The notes: a model not told the origin generated them from the letters alone. A stretch of 33,764 bases of DNA from DASPPM01 sp052143835 (GCA_052143835.1 JBKQRV010000195.1:1-33764); one strand, 5' to 3'. Shown: positions 1 to 8,456, counted from the first letter of the stretch. Made by a program: numbers and translations.

Positions 1-2
1 TC

Positions 3-650
3 GGCGACATCGTCGACGGCTGGCGTCTCAAGCGTTCCTGGTATTGGGCGCAGACGCACAACGACGTGATTCAGAAGATCCTGCGCAAGGCGCGCAAGGG
101 CACCAAGGTGATCTACGTTCCCGGCAATCACGACGAGGCGCTGCGCGACTATTTCGGGGTCGTGCTCGGCGGCATCCAGGTGCTGGAGCATCACATCCAC
201 GAGACCGCCGACGGCAGGCGGCTCCTCGTCTTGCACGGCGATATGTTCGACGGCGTCGTCAAGTACGCGAGGTGGCTGGCACTTCTCGGCGACTGGGCCT
301 ACAACCTCTGCCTTTCGCTCAACCGCTGGTTCAACCTCGTCCGCCGCCGCCTCGGCTATCCCTATTGGTCGCTCTCCGCCTATCTCAAGAACAAGGTCAA
401 GAACGCCGTCGAGTACGTCTCGAACTACGAGGAGGCGGTCGCTGCCGAGGCGCGCAAGCAGGGTGCCGACGGCGTCATCTGCGGTCACATCCACAAGGCG
501 GAGATGCGCATGATCGACGGCATTCTCTATTGCAACGACGGCGACTGGGTGGAGAGCTGCACCGCGCTTGTCGAGCATCCCTCGGGCAGGCTCGAGATCA
601 TCCACTGGGCCGAGAGGCAAAAATCGGCCCTCTTCGAGGCGGCGGAGTGA
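3..650 (+). CDS. UDP-2,3-diacylglucosamine diphosphatase-like metallophosphoesterase (5' truncated)
   Basis: The gene enters from the left edge; codons are read from base 3, and the true start lies outside the window. The protein is a calcineurin-like metallophosphoesterase. The metal-binding blocks are visible in order: GDIVDGW at the very edge, GNHDE about 38 residues in, HGDMFD, and GHIHKAEM near the C-terminus. Family members of this kind (LpxH-like) cleave UDP-2,3-diacylglucosamine to lipid X at the cytoplasmic face of the inner membrane, the fourth step of lipid A synthesis. The following lipid A genes fit that role. The substrate is inferred, because related phosphoesterases use other substrates. 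The stop TGA overlaps the next start by one base (TGATG), so the next gene is probably translationally coupled. Confidence 0.8.
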   Translation, partial: GDIVDGWRLKRSWYWAQTHNDVIQKILRKARKGTKVIYVPGNHDEALRDYFGVVLGGIQVLEHHIHETADGRRLLVLHGDMFDGVVKYARWLALLGDWAYNLCLSLNRWFNLVRRRLGYPYWSLSAYLKNKVKNAVEYVSNYEEAVAAEARKQGADGVICGHIHKAEMRMIDGILYCNDGDWVESCTALVEHPSGRLEIIHWAERQKSALFEAAE

Positions 651-1681
651 TGCGCGTGCTCGTAGTGAGCGACGCCTGGTACCCGCAGGTGAACGGCGTC
701 GTCCGCACGCTCCAGATGCTCGCCGCCCTCCTCTCCCACCGGGGCCACCTTGTCGAGCTCGTAACACCCCAGCGCTTCCGCACGCTTCCCTGCCCCAGCT
801 ATCCGGAGGTCCGCCTCGGCTTGTTCCCCAAGCGCCGGATCGCCGCCGCATTCGACGGCTTCGGCGCCGAGGCCATCCATATCGCGACCGAGGGGCCGCT
901 CGGGATCGCCGCGCGCCGCGTCTGCCTCGAGCGCGGCCGCGACTTCACCACCTCGTTCCACACCCGTTTCCCCGAATATGTGAATGCGCGCTTTCGCGTG
1001 CCAACCGCCTGGCTCTACGCCTGGCTGCGACGCTTCCACAATGCGGGGACCGGCATGATGGTGGCGAGCGAGAGCGTGCGGCGCGAGCTCGCCGCGCGCG
1101 GCTTCCGCAACATCCTGCCCTGGACGCGCGGCGTGGATACGACCCTCTTCCGCCCGCGCGGGAAGGAGATGCTCGCTCATCTCGAGCGCCCGATCTGGCT
1201 CTCCGTCGGGCGCGTCGCCGTCGAGAAGAACCTCGAGGCCTTCCTCGCCCTGCCGCTGCCGGGCACCAAGCTCGTGGTGGGCGGAGGCCCGCTCTTGCCC
1301 GAGCTCAAGCGCAAATATTCAAATGTCGTCTTCGCGGGCGCGCTCGGCGGCGAGGCGCTCGCGCGCCACTACGCCGCGAGCGACGTCTTCGTCTTCCCGA
1401 GCCGCACCGACACCTTCGGGCTCGTGCTGCTCGAGGCGCTGGCCTCAGGGCTTCCGGTCGCCGCCTTCCCGGTCGCGGGTCCCCTCGATGTGATCGGAAG
1501 CTCGGGCACGGGTGCCCTTGACGAGGATCTGGCGGCCGCCTGCCGCCGCGCCCTTGCCATCCCGGCAAGCGCTTGCGTCGCCTACGCCCGACGCTTCTCC
1601 TGGGACGCTTGCGCCGAGCAGTTCCTCGTCAACCTCCGCCCCCTCTCGCCGGCGGCCTTGGCGCTGGCCTCGGGGGTCTGA
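650..1681 (+). CDS. GT4-family glycosyltransferase (GT-B fold)
   Basis: The protein has 343 aa. The start at 650 is chosen because it overlaps the preceding stop and gives the typical N-terminus MRVLVVSDAWYPQVNGVVRT. The YPQVNGVVRT block, IATEGPLG, TSFHTRFPEY and the C-terminal donor-site block SRTDTFGLVLLEALASGLP (EX7E-like) are those of GT4 alpha-glycosyltransferases related to the MgtA/PimB/SQD2 group. It probably transfers a sugar from a nucleotide donor to a lipid or lipopolysaccharide-core acceptor at the cytoplasmic face of the inner membrane. Donor and acceptor cannot be read from the sequence. Pairing with an LpxH-like phosphatase and the lipid A/Kdo genes downstream suggests an envelope glycolipid role. 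A 239-base gap follows before the ABC exporter. Confidence 0.82.
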   Translation: MRVLVVSDAWYPQVNGVVRTLQMLAALLSHRGHLVELVTPQRFRTLPCPSYPEVRLGLFPKRRIAAAFDGFGAEAIHIATEGPLGIAARRVCLERGRDFTTSFHTRFPEYVNARFRVPTAWLYAWLRRFHNAGTGMMVASESVRRELAARGFRNILPWTRGVDTTLFRPRGKEMLAHLERPIWLSVGRVAVEKNLEAFLALPLPGTKLVVGGGPLLPELKRKYSNVVFAGALGGEALARHYAASDVFVFPSRTDTFGLVLLEALASGLPVAAFPVAGPLDVIGSSGTGALDEDLAAACRRALAIPASACVAYARRFSWDACAEQFLVNLRPLSPAALALASGV

Positions 1682-1736
1682 GGCGGGTCGCACGAAGCGG
1701 CCGCAGCGAAGCCAAAACCGGCCTCATCTCAAGCGG

Positions 1737-1766
1737 TTGGCCGCTTGGCCGGGCGCATGCTATGGT
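1737..1766 (+). promoter_or_regulatory. possible sigma-70-like promoter upstream of the msbA-like gene
   Basis: A TTGGCC hexamer at 1737-1742 and a TATGGT hexamer at 1761-1766 are 18 bases apart in the 239-base gap before the ABC exporter. The match to consensus is partial. The gap shows no other gene-like signal, and a promoter here would leave a leader of about 150 bases before the TTG start at 1921. Confidence 0.25.
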
Positions 1767-1920
1767 GCCGCCGCCAAGGGCGCCGGGGGTGCTGCCATCG
1801 CGGCGCCGGCCGCTTCTTCGCTGCAGGTTCGCCTTGGCGTGCGGGGGCGAGGGCCGTTCCCGCGTATGTCTTGACGTAGGCCGGGGAGCGCTTCACCGGG
1901 GCCGGAGGGGTTTCACGAGC

Positions 1921-3747
1921 TTGAGCCAGAAGAGCACGGCCAAAATCGCCCTCGACGCGACGACCCTTTCCCTCGTCCGCCGGCTGGCCCGCGACCAGAT
2001 CAAGCCGCAGGTGCCGCGTCTCGTCTTCGCGCTCCTCTGCATGGCGATCGCCGCCGCAATGACGGGCACGCTTGCCAAACTGACGGAGCCGATCCTCGAC
2101 GACGTCTTCCGCTCGGGACGGCCCGAGCGGTTGAGCGAGATCGCCCTCATCGTGCTTGCCACCTTCGTGATCAAGGGCCTTGCCACCTACGGGCAGGCCG
2201 TCACCATGAACCGCGTCGGCATGCGCATCATCGCCAACGTGCAGCGCAAGCTGTACGACCACATGATCGGCGCCGACCTCGCCTTCTTCCATGCCAATGC
2301 GACCGGCACGCTGATCTCGCGCTTCATCGCGGATGCCAGCATGCTGCGAGCCGCCGTCTCCGACGCGCTCACGGGCTTGGGCAAGGACAGTCTCACGCTC
2401 TTGGCACTCGTGGGTGTCATGTTCTACCAAGACTGGGTGCTCGCGCTTGTCTCCTTCTTCGCCTTCCCGACCGCGATCCTCCCCATCGTCCGCCTCGGCC
2501 GACGCATGCGACGCGTGTCGGCGAGCACGCAGGCGGAGGTGGGCCAGTTCATGACCTTGCTCGAGGAGACCTTCCAGGGCATCCGCCACGTCAAGGCCTA
2601 CGGCATGGAGCGCTACGAGGCCGCGCGCGCGCACGCCATCGTCGAACGCCTGTTCCGCCTCGCGCAGAAGGCGGCGAAGACGCGGGCGGCCTCCTCGCCC
2701 GTGATGGAGACCTTAGGCGGCCTCGCGATCGTCGCCGTCATCTTCTATGGCGGCTACGAGGTGATCCACGGCGTGCGCACGCCGGGCACCTTCTTCTCCT
2801 TCGTGACCGCACTTCTCCTCGCCTACGAGCCGATGAAGCGGCTCGCCAATCTCAACGCGAGCCTGCAGGAGGGCCTCGCCGCCGCGCAGCGCATCTTCGC
2901 CGTGCTGGACGCGAAACCCGAGATCGTCGACCGGCCGGACGCGAAGACGCTCGCCGTGCGCGGGGGCACCATCCGCCTGGAGGGCGTGCGCTTCGCCTAC
3001 GCTCCCGGGAAGACGGCACTCCAAGACCTCACGCTCGAGGCGCCGGCCGGCAAGACGGTGGCACTCGTCGGTCCCTCGGGAGCGGGCAAATCGACCATCA
3101 TCAACCTGATCCCGCGCTTCTACGACGTCGATGCGGGTGCCGTGACGATCGACGGCGTCGACGTGCGCCAGGTGACGCTCGCCTCGCTGCGCGCCTCGAT
3201 CGGCCTCGTCTCCCAGGAGATCAGTCTGTTCGACGACACGGTGGCCGCCAACATCGCCTATGGCCGGCCGGGGGCCGCGCGCGAGGAGATCGAGCGCGCC
3301 GCGCGCATGGCAGGTGCCGACGGCATCATCGCAGGCCTCGCGCAAGGCTACGAGACGCGCGTGGGCGGGCACGGCGTGCGCCTTTCGGGCGGCCAGCGCC
3401 AGCGCATCGCGATCGCCCGCGCCATGCTCAAGGCCGCACCCATCCTCCTCTTGGACGAGGCCACCTCCGCACTCGACAGCGAGAGCGAGCGGCAGGTGCA
3501 GGAGGCGCTCGCCGAGCTCATGCGCGGCCGCACCACGCTCGTGGTCGCCCATCGGCTGTCCACCGTGGCGGACGCCGACCTCATCTATGTCATCGATGAA
3601 GGCCGCGTACTCGAGCGCGGCAGCCATGCCGAGCTCCTGGCGCAGGACGGCCTCTATGCTCGGCTCTGGCTCCTCCAGATGGCGGAGGAGGGCGAGCGAT
3701 CCGCAACCCCGGTGCCGAGCCAGCGCGGAGCGCGGGCGCGGGCCTGA
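1921..3747 (+). CDS. msbA: MsbA-type lipid A / glycolipid ABC exporter (fused TMD-NBD)
   Basis: The protein has 608 aa and the half-transporter layout of MsbA. A membrane domain of about six helices (residues roughly 25-325) is followed by an ATPase domain with Walker A GPSGAGKST, signature LSGGQRQRIAIARA, Walker B ILLLDEATSALD and H-loop VVAHRLSTV. The frame is open for another 116 codons upstream. I choose TTG at 1921 because GGAGGGG lies at 1904-1910 and the length then matches MsbA; the first internal ATG (2041) falls inside the first membrane helix. MsbA homodimers flip lipid A-core across the inner membrane, and the next four genes make or acylate lipid A-Kdo. A role with another lipid cannot be excluded because alphaproteobacteria often carry several MsbA-like exporters. 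Confidence 0.85.
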   Translation: MSQKSTAKIALDATTLSLVRRLARDQIKPQVPRLVFALLCMAIAAAMTGTLAKLTEPILDDVFRSGRPERLSEIALIVLATFVIKGLATYGQAVTMNRVGMRIIANVQRKLYDHMIGADLAFFHANATGTLISRFIADASMLRAAVSDALTGLGKDSLTLLALVGVMFYQDWVLALVSFFAFPTAILPIVRLGRRMRRVSASTQAEVGQFMTLLEETFQGIRHVKAYGMERYEAARAHAIVERLFRLAQKAAKTRAASSPVMETLGGLAIVAVIFYGGYEVIHGVRTPGTFFSFVTALLLAYEPMKRLANLNASLQEGLAAAQRIFAVLDAKPEIVDRPDAKTLAVRGGTIRLEGVRFAYAPGKTALQDLTLEAPAGKTVALVGPSGAGKSTIINLIPRFYDVDAGAVTIDGVDVRQVTLASLRASIGLVSQEISLFDDTVAANIAYGRPGAAREEIERAARMAGADGIIAGLAQGYETRVGGHGVRLSGGQRQRIAIARAMLKAAPILLLDEATSALDSESERQVQEALAELMRGRTTLVVAHRLSTVADADLIYVIDEGRVLERGSHAELLAQDGLYARLWLLQMAEEGERSATPVPSQRGARARA

Positions 3748-3750
3748 ACG

Positions 3751-4491
3751 ATGGGCACGTTCAAGGCGTTCGCGCGAAAGGAATGGGTTCGGCGCATCGC
3801 CTGTTGGGCGATGGCGCAATATATCCGCTTCGTGCACGCGACGAGCCGCTGGAGCGTGCGCGGGGCCGAGGCTCCGAAACGCCTGTGGGCCGAGCGCAGG
3901 CCCTTCATCCTCGCCTTCTGGCATGGACGTCTCCTGATGATGCCTTATTGCTGGGACGGACGCGTGCGCATCAACATGCTGATATCGCGCCACCTGGATG
4001 GCCAGCTCATCGCGCGCACGGTCAAGTATTTCGGCATCGCGACGGTCGCGGGCTCCTCGAGCAAGGGAGGCAGTGCCGCCTTGCGCGCGATCGTCAGGTC
4101 GCTCAAGGCCGGCGAATGCGCCGGCTTCACGCCCGACGGGCCGCGTGGCCCGCGCATGCGGGTGAGTGCTGGGCTCATCAATGCCGCACGCCTCGCCCAG
4201 GTGCCGATCCTCCCCTGCACTTACGCCATCGCACGCCGCCGCGTGCTCGGGAGCTGGGACCGCTTCGTGCTCGCGCTGCCTTTCAGCCGCGGCGTGTTCC
4301 TCTGGGGCGAGCCGATCGCCGTGGCGGCGGACGGCGACGAGGCTGTGCTCGAGAGGACGCGGTCGACGCTCGAGGAGCGTCTCAATGCGCTCACGCGCGA
4401 GGCGGACCTCCTGTGCGGAACGGCCCCCATCGAGCCGGCGGCGGAGGTAGCGACGGCGGCTGCGGAGCGCGCGCTTGCCGGAGGGACGTGA
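3751..4491 (+). CDS. DUF374 lysophospholipid acyltransferase-like protein
   Basis: The protein has 246 aa and matches the DUF374 family (PF04028), which is related to glycerolipid acyltransferases. Visible blocks are FWHGRLLMMPY (the histidine of the acyltransferase motif, about residue 55), LISRHLDGQLIA, GSSSKGGSAALR and FTPDGPRGPRM. It starts three bases after the msbA-like stop and ends directly against the waaA ATG, so it sits inside the lipid A/Kdo operon. Members commonly lie next to waaA or msbA in alphaproteobacteria, but their acyl acceptor is not established. An accessory acylation of lipid A or a precursor is a plausible inference. There is no signal peptide; it is probably membrane-associated on the cytoplasmic side. 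Confidence 0.85.
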   Translation: MGTFKAFARKEWVRRIACWAMAQYIRFVHATSRWSVRGAEAPKRLWAERRPFILAFWHGRLLMMPYCWDGRVRINMLISRHLDGQLIARTVKYFGIATVAGSSSKGGSAALRAIVRSLKAGECAGFTPDGPRGPRMRVSAGLINAARLAQVPILPCTYAIARRRVLGSWDRFVLALPFSRGVFLWGEPIAVAADGDEAVLERTRSTLEERLNALTREADLLCGTAPIEPAAEVATAAAERALAGGT

Positions 4492-5793
4492 ATGGCGGCC
4501 CTGCTCCTCTATCGTGCCGCGACCGAGCTCGCGGCGCCGGCCGTCGCGGCCTTGCTCTTCTGGCGCCGCCTGCGCGGCAAGGAGGACGCGGCCCGCTTCG
4601 CCGAGCGGCGCGGCATCGCCTCGCTCTCGCGGCCGCCAGGTGCCCTCGTCTGGGTCCATGCCGCGAGCGTGGGCGAGGCGCAATCGGCCCTTGCCCTCAT
4701 CGAGCGGTTCCTCGCCATCCTGCCCTCGGTGAGCGTCGTGGTGACGACGGGCACGGTCACCTCCGCGGCACTTCTCGCCGAGCGCCTGCCCGAGCGCGCC
4801 TTCCACCAATATGTCCCGGTCGACCGCAGAAATTGGGTGCGCCGCTTCCTGGCACACTGGCAGCCGGCGCTGGCGCTTTGGATCGAGTCGGAGCTGTGGC
4901 CCAATCTCGTGCTGGAGACGGCCGCGAGGGGCATCCCGATGGTTTTGGTCAACGCCCGCATGTCGGAGCGCTCGTTTGCCAATTGGCGGCGCTGGCCGGG
5001 CATTGTCAGCCCGCTGCTCGAGCGCTTCCGCCGCGTGCTCGCGCAGAGCGAGGTGGATGGCGCGCGCTACCGCAGCCTGGGGGCGGCCGACGTGGTGGTG
5101 ACCGGCTCGCTCAAGTACGATGCCGCAACGCTTCCCGTCGACGCGCGCGAGCTGGCGACTCTCTCGGCGGCGATCGGTGCGCGCCCGCGCTGGCTCGCCG
5201 CGAGCACGCACCCCGGCGAGGAGATGGCGGTGGCCGACGCGCTTCGCCGCCTCAAGGAGCGCCATCCCGGCCTCCTCACCATTCTCGTTCCTCGCCATCC
5301 GGCGCGGGCCGAGGAGGTGCGCGGCCTTTATTCCTCGCTTGGCCTTGCGGTCGCCCAGCGCTCGCAGAAGGAGGCCGTCGCGGCGGCGACCGATGTCTAT
5401 CTTGCCGACACCATGGGCGAGCTCGGCCTCTTCTTCCGCTTGTCGCCGATCGTCTTCATGGGCGGCTCGCTCGTCCCCCACGGCGGGCAGAACCTGCTCG
5501 AGCCGGCCCGCTTCGGCTGCGCCCTGCTGCACGGCCCTCACGTGGAGAATTTCCGCGCCATCGCCGCCGAGCTCGCCGCCGCCGGTGCGGCCGAGGAAGT
5601 TCGCGATGCGGCCTCGCTTTCGGCTGCCGTGGCAACGCTCCTCGCCGACGACGCCCTGCGCGCGCGCCGCGGGGCGGCCGCGAAGCGCGTCGCCGAGGCC
5701 GGGCGCGGCGTGCTCGATGCCGTGATCGCGGCCCTCGCCGACGAGCTCGCCCCGCTCGCAGGGCCGCGGGAGGCCGGCATTGCGCGCGCCTGA
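4492..5793 (+). CDS. waaA: 3-deoxy-D-manno-octulosonic acid (Kdo) transferase
   Basis: The protein has 433 aa, the usual WaaA/KdtA length. It transfers Kdo from CMP-Kdo to lipid IVA on the cytoplasmic face of the inner membrane. It has an N-terminal membrane anchor (residues about 2-24), RFAERRG with the glutamate in the position of the WaaA catalytic base, the diagnostic VWVHAASVGEAQSALALIE block, NARMSERSF, and the donor-binding GGQNLLEPARFGCALLHGPH near residue 330. The ATG directly abuts the DUF374 stop (TGAATG), and the 3' end overlaps lpxK by 14 bases, so translation of the three genes is probably coupled. Whether it adds one or two Kdo residues cannot be told from the sequence. Confidence 0.94.
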   Translation: MAALLLYRAATELAAPAVAALLFWRRLRGKEDAARFAERRGIASLSRPPGALVWVHAASVGEAQSALALIERFLAILPSVSVVVTTGTVTSAALLAERLPERAFHQYVPVDRRNWVRRFLAHWQPALALWIESELWPNLVLETAARGIPMVLVNARMSERSFANWRRWPGIVSPLLERFRRVLAQSEVDGARYRSLGAADVVVTGSLKYDAATLPVDARELATLSAAIGARPRWLAASTHPGEEMAVADALRRLKERHPGLLTILVPRHPARAEEVRGLYSSLGLAVAQRSQKEAVAAATDVYLADTMGELGLFFRLSPIVFMGGSLVPHGGQNLLEPARFGCALLHGPHVENFRAIAAELAAAGAAEEVRDAASLSAAVATLLADDALRARRGAAAKRVAEAGRGVLDAVIAALADELAPLAGPREAGIARA

Positions 5794-6760
5794 GTTTTGG
5801 CACCATCGCGAGAGCTCGGTCGCCGCATGGCTCTCGCCCTTGGGCGAGCTCTACGACGCGGCCGGCCGGCTGCGCAGCCTCCTCGCCCATCCGCTCAAGC
5901 TCGAGCGCCCGGTCATTTGCGTCGGCAACCTCACGGCAGGCGGGGCCGGCAAGACGCCCGTGGCCTTGGCCCTTGCGGCGTGGCTCCAGGCGCGCGGCCT
6001 CAAGCCGCATTTCCTCACCCGCGGCTATGGCGGCTCGAGCCCGGGTCCCCTCCGCGTCGACCCGGCGAAGCACGGCTTCCGTGACGTGGGCGACGAGGCG
6101 CTCCTGCTTGCAGCACAGGCCCCCACGTGGGTGGCGCGCGACCGCCCGGCCGGTGCTAGATGCGCGCTCGCCAACGGCGCCGAGCTCATCATCATGGACG
6201 ACGGCTTGCAGAACCCCTCGCTCGCCAAGGACCTCTCGCTCCTCGTCGTCGACGGCGGCTACGGCTTCGGCAACGGCCGGGTGATGCCGGCCGGGCCCTT
6301 GCGCGAGACGCTCGAGCGGGCTCTCGCCCGCGTCCAGGCCGCGGTCCTGATAGGCAGCGACGAGTGCCGCCTCGCCCCTCTGCTCGAGGCGCGCATCCCC
6401 CTCCTCAAAGCGCAGCTCGTCGCCTTGGAGAGCGAGCGGGCGCTCAAGGGCAAGCGTGTCCTCGCCTTTGCCGGCATCGGCCGGCCCGCCAAATTCTTCG
6501 CCACCCTCGAGGCGCTCGGCTGCCAGCTCGTCGCGCGCCGGGACTTTGCCGACCATCACGCCTATGGCGCCGACGAGATCATGCAGCTCGTCGAGGAAGC
6601 GTCGGCACTCGATGCCGCGCCCGTCACCACCGAGAAGGACCTCGTCCGCTTCCCGCCCGAGGCGCGGCGCATGGTGCACGCCGTGCGCGTGCGTCTCGCC
6701 TTTGAGGATGCCACGGCACTCGAGCGCCTGCTCGGCCCGCTCGTCACCCACCATGGCTGA
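5780..6760 (+). CDS. lpxK: tetraacyldisaccharide 4'-kinase
   Basis: The protein has 326 aa. LpxK phosphorylates the 4' position of the tetraacyldisaccharide-1-phosphate to give lipid IVA, the Kdo acceptor for the gene upstream. The N-terminus MRAPEFWHHRESSVAAWLSP, the P-loop block VGNLTAGGAGKTPV (about residues 47-60), LTRGYGG, VGDEALLLA and IIMDDGLQNP are classical for the family. The start is TTG at 5780 inside the waaA 3' end (14-base overlap), chosen because it gives exactly the conserved LpxK N-terminus. The 3' end overlaps the next gene by 8 bases. The pathway order Kdo transferase before kinase is reversed relative to gene order, which is common in this operon type. Confidence 0.94.
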   Translation: MRAPEFWHHRESSVAAWLSPLGELYDAAGRLRSLLAHPLKLERPVICVGNLTAGGAGKTPVALALAAWLQARGLKPHFLTRGYGGSSPGPLRVDPAKHGFRDVGDEALLLAAQAPTWVARDRPAGARCALANGAELIIMDDGLQNPSLAKDLSLLVVDGGYGFGNGRVMPAGPLRETLERALARVQAAVLIGSDECRLAPLLEARIPLLKAQLVALESERALKGKRVLAFAGIGRPAKFFATLEALGCQLVARRDFADHHAYGADEIMQLVEEASALDAAPVTTEKDLVRFPPEARRMVHAVRVRLAFEDATALERLLGPLVTHHG

Positions 6761-7658
6761 GCCGCGCACCCGCATCGGAAGGGCCCTTCTCGACCTCGGC
6801 CACGGGCTCGAGGCGTTCGAGGTGACGCTCGCCCTCGCCCTCTTCCGCCTGATACCCCTCGATACGGCGTCTCGCCTGGGCGGCTGGCTCTGCCGGCAGA
6901 TAGGGCCGTATCTTCCCGTCTCGCGTCAGGCGCGCGACAATTTGCGGCGCGCGTTTCCGGAAAAATCGGAGGCCGAGATCCGCCGCATTCTCCTCGCCAT
7001 GTGGGACAACCTCGGCCGCATCATGGGCGAGTATCCCCATCTCAGCCGGTTCCGCCTCTACGAGCCCGGCTCGCGCGTGGAGGTGATCGGTGCCGAGCAC
7101 GTCGACCGGCTGCGCGACGACGGCAAGGCCGGCATCTTCTTCTCGGCCCACTTCGGCAATTGGGAGCTCGCCTCCATGGGTGCGAGCCAACGCGGCCTGC
7201 CGCTCGCGCGTTTCTACCGCGCACCCAACAATCCCTTCGTCGACCGCATCGTGCGGCTCATCCGCAGCCCGGTCGCGGGCGAGTTGCTGCCGAAGGGGGC
7301 CGAGGGCGCCCGGCGCGGGCTCGCCGTCATGCGCGTGGGTGGACATCTCGCCATGCTCGTCGATCAGAAGATGAACGACGGCATCGCGGTACCCTTCTTC
7401 GGCCGGCCGGCGATGACCGCCCCCGCGTTGGCGCAACTCGCGCTCAAGTTCGCCTGCCCCGTGGTCCCCGCCAAGGTCGAGCGCTTGGGAGGAGCCCGCT
7501 ACCGCCTCACCGTCTATCCCCCACTCGAGATCACGCGGAGCGGCGACCGCCAGAAGGACGTGCTCGACCTCATGACCCGCGTCAATGCGCTCATCGAGGG
7601 CTGGATCCGCGAGCGGCCCGAGCAGTGGCTCTGGCTCCACCGCCGCTGGCCGGAGTGA
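6753..7658 (+). CDS. LpxL/HtrB-type lipid A late acyltransferase
   Basis: The protein has 301 aa, the standard size for LpxL/LpxM acyltransferases (PF03279). After an N-terminal hydrophobic stretch, the catalytic HX4(D/E) motif is present as SAHFGNWE at about residue 131, followed by YRAPNNPFVDR and the C-terminal RPEQWLWLHRRWP block that is nearly invariant in the family. These enzymes add a secondary acyl chain from acyl-ACP to Kdo2-lipid IVA. The ATG at 6753 lies inside lpxK (8-base overlap); an open frame continues upstream of it, but that is lpxK read out of frame. It is the last gene of the lipid A operon. Acyl-chain specificity (LpxL, LpxM or the long-chain LpxXL) cannot be read from the sequence. 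Confidence 0.88.
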   Translation: MAEPRTRIGRALLDLGHGLEAFEVTLALALFRLIPLDTASRLGGWLCRQIGPYLPVSRQARDNLRRAFPEKSEAEIRRILLAMWDNLGRIMGEYPHLSRFRLYEPGSRVEVIGAEHVDRLRDDGKAGIFFSAHFGNWELASMGASQRGLPLARFYRAPNNPFVDRIVRLIRSPVAGELLPKGAEGARRGLAVMRVGGHLAMLVDQKMNDGIAVPFFGRPAMTAPALAQLALKFACPVVPAKVERLGGARYRLTVYPPLEITRSGDRQKDVLDLMTRVNALIEGWIRERPEQWLWLHRRWPE

Positions 7659-7738
7659 GGGGGCCGCGCGCGAGACTCAGGCGCAGCGGAAGAATTTGTG
7701 CGGGGGCCCCTCTCGTTCGACCTCTATTGAAGCGGCCT

Positions 7739-7778
7739 ATTCTTGACGACATTCCATAGAAGGAATATATAAGAGAAT
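7739..7778 (+). promoter_or_regulatory. promoter with nested palindromic operator for the toxin-antitoxin pair
   Basis: TTGACG (7743-7748) and TATATA (7766-7771) are separated by exactly 17 bases. Two inverted repeats share one centre (7758.5): ATTCC/GGAAT at 7751-7755 and 7762-7766, and ATTCT/AGAAT at 7739-7743 and 7774-7778. The palindrome covers the -35, the spacer, the -10 and the toxin start. The layout suits autorepression by the antitoxin. The ATG is only 6 bases after the -10, so the transcript may be leaderless. Confidence 0.6.
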
Positions 7779-8136
7779 GGCGTGGGAGGTCGAATATACC
7801 GACGAGTTCGGCGGATGGTGGGCGGAACTGGAGGAATCACAGCAGGATCGGATTGCGGCGATGGTCAAGCTTCTGGCCGCGCAAGGTCCGGCACTCCCTT
7901 TTCCGTATTCGTCGGGCATCAACGGATCGCGACACGCCCATATGCGGGAATTGCGGGTGCAGAGCGGCGGCAATCCGTTGCGCATCTTCTATGCGTTCGA
8001 TCCGCGTCGAACGGCGATCCTGCTCATCGGCGGGGATAAGACGGGTAAGGATCGATTTTACGAGGAATACGTGCCGTTGGCGGACGACCTTTACGACGCT
8101 TATCTCCTAGAGCTCAAGGTGGAGGGGTTGATATGA
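7777..8136 (+). CDS. RelE/HigB-type (Gp49-like) toxin
   Basis: The protein has 119 aa and belongs to the phage Gp49-like RelE/HigB family (PF05973). It begins MAWEVEYTDEFGGWWAELEE and has the family blocks SSGINGSRHAHMRELRVQ, RIFYAFDPRRTAILLIGGDK and the C-terminal LADDLYDAYLLEL. Known relatives are ribosome-dependent mRNA endonucleases. It overlaps the following HTH gene by 4 bases (ATGA), the standard toxin-first HigBA order. The start is ATG at 7777; there is only a weak AAGGA at 7760-7764 and a -10 element just upstream, so a leaderless mRNA is possible. The gene lies in a patch unlike the flanking housekeeping DNA, consistent with acquisition by transfer. Confidence 0.88.
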   Translation: MAWEVEYTDEFGGWWAELEESQQDRIAAMVKLLAAQGPALPFPYSSGINGSRHAHMRELRVQSGGNPLRIFYAFDPRRTAILLIGGDKTGKDRFYEEYVPLADDLYDAYLLELKVEGLI

Positions 8137-8456
8137 CGGGCCGGCACAAGTTTTCTGAGCTGGTGGCGAAGATGCCCGCGGAGCGGCGTGCGCGCGTCGA
8201 CCGGATGGCCGAGGAAATGCGCGAGGAAATGGACCTGACCCAAGTCCGCACGGCGCGCCGGCTTTCGCAGGCGGCCTTGGGCGAGATTTTGCACGTCGAA
8301 CAACCCGCCGTCGCCAAGATCGAGAAGCGCACGGACATGTATGTAAGCACGCTCCGCCGCTTCATCGAGGCGATGGGCGGAGAGCTGGAGATTACCGCGC
8401 GTTTCCCCGACCGCAACGTGCGTATTAAGAACTTCAGCGATCTTGGGGAAACGTGA
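8133..8456 (+). CDS. XRE-family HTH antitoxin (HigA-like)
   Basis: The protein has 107 aa and is the partner of the toxin upstream (4-base ATGA overlap). The N-terminal half contains a helical segment with EEMREEMDLTQVRTARRLSQ, followed by a Cro/CI-type helix-turn-helix (about residues 45-80: SQAALGEILHVEQPAVAKIE). A C-terminal tail GGELEITARFP is typical of this antitoxin family. It should bind the toxin and repress the operon through its HTH, probably at the palindrome at 7739-7778. Both activities are inferred from the family. The 220 bases that follow contain a TATAAT hexamer (8517-8522), a small inverted repeat GACTC/GAGTC (8559-8573), and no other evident gene. Confidence 0.88.
   Translation: MTGRHKFSELVAKMPAERRARVDRMAEEMREEMDLTQVRTARRLSQAALGEILHVEQPAVAKIEKRTDMYVSTLRRFIEAMGGELEITARFPDRNVRIKNFSDLGET

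Noticed and set aside
1573..1920. 116 extra codons before the msbA-like TTG start
   Set aside because: They overlap the end of the glycosyltransferase gene and read as Arg/Gly-rich noise, whereas TTG 1921 has a good ribosome site.
2713..5541. A 942-codon minus-strand open frame opposite the lipid A genes
   Set aside because: It has no recognisable domain, is Arg/His/Glu-rich in the way of antisense GC-rich frames, and overlaps three well-supported genes.
7739..7778. Phage attachment site at the edge of the accessory patch
   Set aside because: There is no tRNA or integrase, and I could not find a matching direct repeat at the right edge; the inverted symmetry fits an operator better.
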